DNA from: Topomyia yanbarensis
Lineage: Eukaryota > Arthropoda > Insecta > Diptera > Culicidae
DNA length: 64,000 nucleotides
Assembly: GCF_030247195.1 (NCBI RefSeq)
Contig: NC_080672.1
Coordinates: 395,329,037 to 395,393,036, forward strand
Reading direction: 5' to 3'
Shown here: in pieces, positions 59,501 to 64,000 of the stretch
Numbering within the stretch: the first letter of the stretch is position 1
How the letters are laid out: the number at the start of each line of letters is the position of its first letter
Program-made: the position numbers and the translations under genes
The notes under the pieces: model-generated
The model's input: only the letters and a program-made list of their open reading frames with translations
What the model was told of the DNA's origin: nothing
The model's database searches: none

Positions 59501-59622
59501 ACTCGCAAAATTAACTCCCCCACTTCTGCCTTAGCCGGAACGAATTTGGTTGAAGGCTTTTTGGAACCATGCCGACGACCTCCTACGACGACATTTTGCA
59601 GTTTTTTGCGCAAAAGGGACAC
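56590..59622 (-). CDS. pol: Ty3/gypsy Pol: protease, reverse transcriptase, RNase H, integrase
   Basis: 1010 residues. Protease: LLDCGAQMTVLG, active-site Asp at about 63 in an unusual DCG instead of DT/SG. Reverse transcriptase: about 200-435, with STIDLSKAFWQVPLEP (Asp ~312) running directly into LFVYLDD (~327-332). The roughly 50-60 residues normally between, including the FGLxNAP block, are missing in frame, so polymerase activity is doubtful. RNase H: FTIQTDASDTA (Asp ~479) to about 592, LSRAVE. Integrase: HX4H...CX2C zinc site (~664-702), then catalytic Asp ~732, Asp ~792 and Glu ~827 in NPVERANRT, and a C-terminal GQKVYKRNF tail. Its start overlaps the gag end by 40 bases in another frame, so frameshift expression as Gag-Pol is likely. 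The remaining frame is intact. Confidence 0.93.
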   Translation of the reverse strand: MSLLRKKLQNVVVGGRRHGSKKPSTKFVPAKAEVGELILRVDGDNRPFAKVDVMGVKVLGLLDCGAQMTVLGIGSGKLLRDLKLKLQPTKLKPTTAGGTALEVKGFVNAPITFNGQTKIVTTIVAPALSRRLILGMNFWKLFSIEPSVSSEIASFEEMEEEVDDEETILTAEQKTELEKVKKEFKVFREGEKLDVTPLITHKIEFTEDFKNTDPVRLNPYPWSPEVQKSVNEELDKWIESGVVERSNSDWALLIVPVMKKGVSEDGKDCLKVRMCIDARKLNLRTRRDAYPLPHQDRILGRLGASKYLSTIDLSKAFWQVPLEPNLFVYLDDIVIVSNTFEEHLRCLKEVARRLRAANLSINLEKSKFGVPELPYLGFVLSKTGLRPNPDRIEVIVNFERPTSVRSLRRFLGMVNYYRRFIEGFSEVTAPLTNLLKGKPKVVRWDEEAEQAFSTLKEKLITAPILACPDFERPFTIQTDASDTAIAGVLTQETDGREHVIAYFSRKLTMSQRAWKAAEKAGVAALEAIEKFRPYVEGTRFSLITDSSALSCIMNSKWKPSSKLSRWSMLLQQHDMIIKHRKGSENVVPDALSRAVETVELARNDWYSQTYQKVLETPEDFADFKIENDKLFKFVSSPTDVMDYRYEWKLCLPDDLREEVLKQEHDQSLHPGYEKTIHKLKIRYYWPKMAIQTKRYVQSCSTCKQCKPSTLATAPEMGNQRLSSKPFQILAMDFIQSLPRSKQGKCHLMVMMDLFSKWTLLVPMRRIESKEVCRIVEDYWLRRFGTPEIIITDNATTFVGKEFQALLKRRGIQHWPNSRHHSQSNPVERANRTINACLRTYMQQDQRLWDTKIAEVEEMLNTTIHSSTGFSPYRILYGHENVTKGDEHKLDRDGTDVTAEERDGRRSEINEKMFQIVEQNLRKSHDKSSRVYNLRHKRFCSTYQIGQKVYKRNFKQSSAVDKYNAKYGPVYTPCVIVARRGTSSYEVADEAGRNLGVFSAADLRPGDDPKT

Positions 59623-61517
59623 TTTTCCTTTGTATAATCATGAAAACCACAATTTGTACAAAAGACTTCCCTTTCCTTCAAGCATGAGCTAAAATGATGA
59701 TAATTTCCGCGACAATTAAAGCAAACCGACCTGGCCGGAATTCTGTGTGCTGCTATTCGGCTCTCCAGAGTTCCCTTGCTGCTTCCTTGTTGCGGATCTT
59801 GCGTGGGAGGGTTCTGCTTCCCGTTTGTTTTGTTTTGTTGGGGCGAATCCTTCTTTGGACCCCAAAACTCTTTTCTATTTCCACCCGGTCCTTCTTGTTT
59901 CGCGTTCCGCCAATCACCACTTCTTCCTGAGTCGCGATCTCTCCAGTTCCCACCAGAGTTTCTCGGCCCTCTATTAGACGAGTTGCCGACTATTTCGTGG
60001 ACCTGGCTCGTTCTAGCGTTTTGTTCCGTGTCCTTTTTGTACAGGAACCAATTCGCTGAATCTAGCTTTCTTCCCCAAACCTTCAACATCCGTAACGATC
60101 GCACTCCTTTGACCAATAACGAGTTCTTGTAGTCAGACCTCAGGTTCCGAAATACTATGTCGAACTTTCTCTGCTCCGTTGGCGGAACTGCCATCTGATC
60201 AAAAATGTCTTTGATAGCGTTGTAGAAATCTTGAAACTTTTCTGACCGTCTTTGCCTTCGCTGTGCTGCTTGTTGTTCGTAATGGTAATCCATATCGGGG
60301 GGTTGGTATTCTAGCTTCAATTCTGTCACCAATTCCCTCCAGTTTCTAAACTCCTTGTTCTTTTTCCCCTCAATATACCAAGATCTGGCATCTCCGGAGA
60401 ACAAGTGTATTGCTTCGCTAAACAAGGCGCGCTTGCCCAAGTTTTCAGCTTCTGCCATGAATTCCACCTCTGCTATAAATTTATTCAGGTTCCTACCATC
60501 ATCTTTACCGTCGTAGCGCAATTTCCAATCCGATACCGGCCTTGGGTTTCGCTTCCGCCGCGTTTTTCTCTCATCATTTTCCTCCTGACTCTCTCTCGCG
60601 CTTTCACTAGAGTCCCTACACACTTTGTATAAGTCGCTTTCTACTTCACTAATGCTACCTTCCAAGGATGAACCTGAATCGTCCTTGCTAAACTTCATTC
60701 TCTGCTTTTTTGGTTGAGCTCTGCTCTTAATTTCCCTCATCATCTTCTTCTTTTCATTATTCTTCTTGCCTTCCTCAGTCTTACTTTTCATTTGCTTTCC
60801 TCTTGAATTTGCTGCCTGCACATTGGTTTCCACTCTATTGTCCAAGCCATTCAGCTTAGACGCAACGATCTTATCAATATGCACGATCAATCTCTGGAAA
60901 AGATCCTCTGAGCTTTTTGATTTCCTTCCCAAGGTTGCTGGAGTAGAACTCATAGTTTTTGTTAATTTCCTATTCCCCAAAATAGAAACATCCCCTTCAT
61001 CATCAGAATCGGTATTCTCTGTCTCAGGTTCTAGGACGCTTAATTTACTCATTTCATTCAGAATTCTTGCTTCTGTCTCCCTTGCCGCATCTGGGTCAGT
61101 AGAAAACCATGAGAAGTATTCATTCAACAACATCATGGCTGTTTCTTCCAAGCCCATGGTATCAAATTTCTTCCTCAACCGTAGCACCCGAAAATACAAA
61201 TGAACCAATCGTGTTTGCAACTGTGTCATCTCTGACTTCCTAGCTTTTCTATTTTCTAAAGCATACCGAATCTTAGCGAGTTTCTCATCAATTAGATGGA
61301 ACTCTTCCTCACACTTTTCATCTTCTATTTCTCGTGTTACAAAATTGTTAGTTTCTCGCTCGATTTTCATTGTTCTGCGTAACTTTCTTCTTTTAATATC
61401 TCTAGATTCACCACTAGTAAAATCTGCATTTCGTATGGCAAGTTCGTGTTCCAATTCATCGTCCAGAAGGTGATTTACATTCAGGGAGCGATATTGGAGC
61501 GAAAATTCAGAGTTCAT
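59583..61517 (-). CDS. gag: Ty3/gypsy Gag
   Basis: 644 residues from an ATG at 61517. The N-terminal third is charged and helical-looking (LLDDELEHELAIRN near residue 17-30). The middle is a Lys/Glu/Ser-rich stretch (about 230-330). A capsid-like region with W and YH/EYQPP blocks follows (about 340-500), with an Arg/Gly/Asn-rich linker. The end carries zinc knuckles: CFNCRGNYHHFSSC (about 599-612, exact CX2CX4HX4C) and a variant CTNCGFHDYTKEKC. Gag packages the element RNA and forms cytoplasmic particles. The frame is intact and longer than many Ty3 gags. It precedes and overlaps pol. Confidence 0.9.
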   Translation of the reverse strand: MNSEFSLQYRSLNVNHLLDDELEHELAIRNADFTSGESRDIKRRKLRRTMKIERETNNFVTREIEDEKCEEEFHLIDEKLAKIRYALENRKARKSEMTQLQTRLVHLYFRVLRLRKKFDTMGLEETAMMLLNEYFSWFSTDPDAARETEARILNEMSKLSVLEPETENTDSDDEGDVSILGNRKLTKTMSSTPATLGRKSKSSEDLFQRLIVHIDKIVASKLNGLDNRVETNVQAANSRGKQMKSKTEEGKKNNEKKKMMREIKSRAQPKKQRMKFSKDDSGSSLEGSISEVESDLYKVCRDSSESARESQEENDERKTRRKRNPRPVSDWKLRYDGKDDGRNLNKFIAEVEFMAEAENLGKRALFSEAIHLFSGDARSWYIEGKKNKEFRNWRELVTELKLEYQPPDMDYHYEQQAAQRRQRRSEKFQDFYNAIKDIFDQMAVPPTEQRKFDIVFRNLRSDYKNSLLVKGVRSLRMLKVWGRKLDSANWFLYKKDTEQNARTSQVHEIVGNSSNRGPRNSGGNWRDRDSGRSGDWRNAKQEGPGGNRKEFWGPKKDSPQQNKTNGKQNPPTQDPQQGSSKGTLESRIAAHRIPARSVCFNCRGNYHHFSSCLKEREVFCTNCGFHDYTKEKCPFCAKNCKMSS

Positions 61518-62032
61518 CGTGTTTAATTTAACGGAAAATCAATAAAGTTTTTATTTTACAAATTAAAATGAGTTAAATTTGAATTAAGAAAGTAGTAGGA
61601 TAAATAATAAATTAAAAATATTATAGTACAATTTAAGAAAATTAATTAATTGTAAGATCAATTTGATCGTTCGTGCTATCTTTTGTATATTTGTTATTGT
61701 ATAGTGTAGTTTTTGGTTCATTCAGGACCTTTTAGAATTGTATTAGTGTAAGTATTTAGTGTTGGTGCGCCAAGTTTGTAGTTTCAGAATCCGGTTATCA
61801 AATCAAATTTTTACTGTTGCTTGTGCTAATCTCTTTATTCGCACTTTCCGAACACGATCCTAGACCAATGTCTGGCAATTTTCCTTGTCTACTTTGTGCT
61901 ATGCTGCGATTGGATTGCTACACAATCAGAGGATCTGAATGTGTACTCTCCTACCGCCTTGTTAAAAATCCTTAGATTTTTACACTAATCGGACCTCCGA
62001 TTACCTTTCACGAATTTACGTTGGTCGCCAAG
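61518..62032 (-). other. 5' leader and primer-binding site of the Ty3 element
   Basis: 515 AT-rich bases between the 5' LTR and the gag start. The complement of 62011-62030 begins tggcgaccaacg, a tRNA-primer binding site (starts TGG, complementary to CCA) two bases from the LTR. The opposite strand reads like a tRNA 3' end (T-loop cgaat word, ending gccA). Which tRNA it matches was not determined. Confidence 0.7.
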
Positions 62033-63218
62033 TAATATCTCTTCTGCGACAGATACTCCCGAACAAACTCACAGAGCAAGAGACCGTGGATACTGTGATC
62101 TCCGGGTCGGCTTGCTACTGGGTAATCGGAGGGGCTTCGCGGAACAAGGTGGTGCACAAAACTATTGTATTTCTGGGATGTTTTATGGTTGGAAGTGGAA
62201 AAGCTAATTTACAGTAAAAAACGAAATTTATTTAAATAAAAAAAAGCAAACTAGGTGTGGGTGTGTGTGGTGTGGTTTATTGGGCTATTGTACGGGTTCA
62301 ATATGGGTAAGATTCCGTTGCGGTACGTACCGGTGCTGCTACGTTGCACGTGGTGTTCGATGCTTGCGAGCGCTCGCTGAAGATTCCGGACGATGCTCGT
62401 TGGGTTCGCTGTTGGGGCTGGTGGCACTGCTATGGCGTTCCAATACCCGTGGCTCGCGATGACGCCAGCGGATTGTGATGGCGGATGGGTGGCGTGGCGG
62501 GAAGGAAACTGTACGGCGTCTTCCTTCTTTGGCTCGATCGATGGGCCACGGACGATACCGTATTGGCTTCACCGAGAAGGGCCCTCCTTTACGCTTAGGG
62601 CACACTGCCCGAGGGTTCACAGGGCTCTGTGACACCTGTAGGCTAGCTCCTTGACAGTTAGACTTCGGCAGATTCCTCTGCCTAGGCCGAAACGTGTGCA
62701 GTGAGGAATTTAATCGGTTATAAAAAAGGTCCTAAATGGGACATATAGCGAACGTGAGACATACAGTACCAGGATAGGTTCGATGGAGCCATTTACCTGA
62801 ATGAACAGAAGAATTCTGGATCTCCAAGACGTCGGTTAAGTCCAGTCTCACAATTTAGAAATACTTTCCACTCACTTCTTATACACACGAACGCCGTTGT
62901 ACTAATGACCGTGTACTTTCAATTTCCTCTTCCCTTACTACCGCCAGCCACCATTGCTATTTCCATTCCAGGTGTAACCTATTACCACCCCTTTCAGGGG
63001 TGTATTTCTTCGTATTACAGTTTCGACCCATTCCAGCCCAATGTTTTTATTTACAATTATGTGTGATGTGTATTTGTCCCTACTATTTACATTTTATATA
63101 TATATTTATTTATTTATTTTACTACTAACCCTACTAACATTAACATTAAGAAACACAACAGTTTAAAAAAATACAAAAATGCACATAAAAATCATCGGGA
63201 CTTGTAACGACGGTTACA
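62033..63218 (-). repeat. 5' LTR of the Ty3/gypsy element
   Basis: 1186 bases, equal in length to the other LTR with two differences seen. It would hold the promoter of the minus-strand element. The right border is followed by the second ggct target copy. Confidence 0.95.
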
Positions 63219-63222
63219 GGCT

Positions 63223-63969
63223 TTGCCTGACTGAAATTTTTTCATTCATAATGAATATATACATAAACCCTAACGAGAGGTCCATAGTCACCTTGCCATC
63301 AAAATCGTATAACAAAATTACTTTCAGTTTGAGCACTTTATAGTAGACGCCCCTTAAAAGACAAGTTTTTTTAAGACACCGCACTTATAATTTGTTTACA
63401 TATTTAAAAAAAATATGAAAAACAATATATTTAATTTGTTCTTTAAATACGACCGGTATAAACCTGTATAGACAGATAACGTATGTATGCAATGACAATT
63501 TAATGCGAACGCGCGCACTGTTAGTTTAGTTAGTTTTTGCTTGCATTGTTCTAGGATTTCATCAGAATGCCGTACCTGATCCCTTCGCTCCTTTACGAGC
63601 GCTCCCAGTTGCTAAAAGAGTGTATACGAGCTGTTCTAAAAAAACAACACAGAGCTGTAAAGAGTGCTTAGCACACGGGAGTGGGTGGCATGCAGTGAAA
63701 ACTCGCAGCCGAGGAGTCCCATCATGGGAACCCACTCGCCGTTAGAGCTAAAATCTAGCGAGCCGACAAGAGTGCGAGTGACACACGAGCCTATAGCGAA
63801 GGCAGATAACTCACATAAATCAAGCATATTTGCCGCTCGTGCTGATCGTCACATATTTGAGAGTTCTTCGAAAACGTGTGTACAGCAGTAGGGAGCATAC
63901 AGTGTGAGTCTCGCACTCGCTGGCGAACGAGGAGGGTGTGTTGGCTTCTCGCTCTTTTAGCAACACTGC
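63223..63969. other. Right part of the large hAT element
   Basis: AT-rich DNA to about 63520, then a GC-richer subterminal region with gagtgcgagtg and actcgccg words, ending agcaacactg. No transposase frame of note was recognised. The last 31 bases of the window (63970-64000) are the target copy and the older flank of the 49242-50704 palindrome. Confidence 0.6.
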
Positions 63970-64000
63970 TAATAAATATAAATGTACATAAATGATTGAT

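Larger units (their letters stand above)
54274..63218 (-). mobile_element. Young Ty3/gypsy LTR retrotransposon, 8.9 kb
   Basis: Two direct repeats of 1186 bases (54274-55459 and 62033-63218) flank gag and pol on the minus strand. In sense direction the LTR starts tgtaaccgtc and ends gatatta. A primer-binding site starting tggcgacc follows two bases after the 5' LTR, and a purine tract precedes the 3' LTR. A 4-bp duplication ggct borders both sides (54270-54273, 63219-63222). Only two differences were seen between the LTRs (54362/62121 and 54873/62632), so the insertion is recent. gag and pol frames are intact, there is no env-like frame, and part of the reverse transcriptase is deleted. Confidence 0.95.
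50709..63969. mobile_element. hAT-type element, 13.3 kb including nested insertions
   Basis: The left end cagtgttgct (50709) and right end agcaacactg (to 63969) are perfect 10-base inverted repeats. The eight bases outside are identical, ctaataaa at 50701-50708 and 63970-63977. The left target copy spans the last bases and TA of the palindrome at 49242-50704, whose true right flank therefore continues at 63970. Both subterminal regions are rich in cactcgc/gcgagtg words. Removing the nested elements (51716-52121, 53606-53733, 54274-63218) leaves about 3.8 kb. No transposase domain was recognised in that, so it may be non-autonomous. Confidence 0.8.

Noticed and set aside
63606..63969. A separate 364-base MITE starting cagttgctaaaagag
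   Set aside because: Its left end lacks the full cagtgttgct repeat and any duplication; the right end pairs perfectly, with an 8-bp duplication, with 50709.

Overview
The window looks like intergenic and intronic DNA of a mosquito, probably a culicine (Aedes-like). This is inferred from the mix of repeats: a Feilai-like tRNA-derived SINE, LOA/Lian-type, R1-type, CR1/L2-type and I/Loner-type LINE fragments, many TIR elements flanked by TA or 8-bp duplications, and a CA-rich repeat family with a motif (aactgaatcgaatggtatat) repeated across the window. There is no operon-like coding, no CRISPR array and no bacterial signal. Almost everything is mobile DNA at different stages of decay. The only well-supported host coding piece is one exon near 22.5 kb.

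Layout. 0-9.7 kb: SINE, broken CR1/L2-like reverse transcriptase, a 14-bp-type minisatellite, and a LOA element split at 4.71/5.96 kb by LTR-like DNA that itself holds a small hAT-like MITE. 9.68-15.68 kb: one TA-flanked inverted-repeat element carrying two later insertions, a three-unit ~1.2-kb tandem array and an 880-bp MITE. 16.0-18.0 kb: a GACGTC-based minisatellite invaded by a truncated hAT copy. 18-22 kb: mostly featureless, with one strong 67-bp-TIR MITE. 22.2-22.7 kb: 5' UTR, short upstream ORF and first coding exon of a secreted protein whose predicted mature N-terminus is histidine. 23.7-32.3 kb: LOA 3' end, a hAT element with a perfect 8-bp duplication, a nearly full-length but broken R1-clade LINE on the minus strand, a second R1 fragment sitting in an ACAY-type microsatellite, and a diverged copy of the array family. 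32-49 kb: AT-rich DNA with relics of a mariner-like transposase, LINE ORF1, R1 and I/Loner elements, plus a 2.04-kb near-perfect palindrome at 36.5-38.5 kb.

49.2-64 kb is a nested stack. A 1.46-kb TA-flanked palindrome lies at 49242-50704. At its right border a hAT-type element was inserted (50709-63969; TIR cagtgttgct; 8-bp duplication ctaataaa). That element was later hit by a 406-bp hAT-like MITE, a 128-bp MITE and a very young Ty3/gypsy retrotransposon (54274-63218, minus strand; LTRs of 1186 bp each with two differences seen; 4-bp duplication ggct). The Ty3 element keeps intact gag and pol frames, but the reverse transcriptase lacks the segment between its first catalytic Asp block and YLDD, so it probably cannot reverse transcribe by itself.

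How parts act together: the gag and pol of the Ty3 element are the only long intact ORFs. The palindromes would fold into long hairpins if transcribed. The remaining LINE and transposase sequences carry stops and frameshifts and are relics. Family names come from motif recognition by eye; no database search was run.
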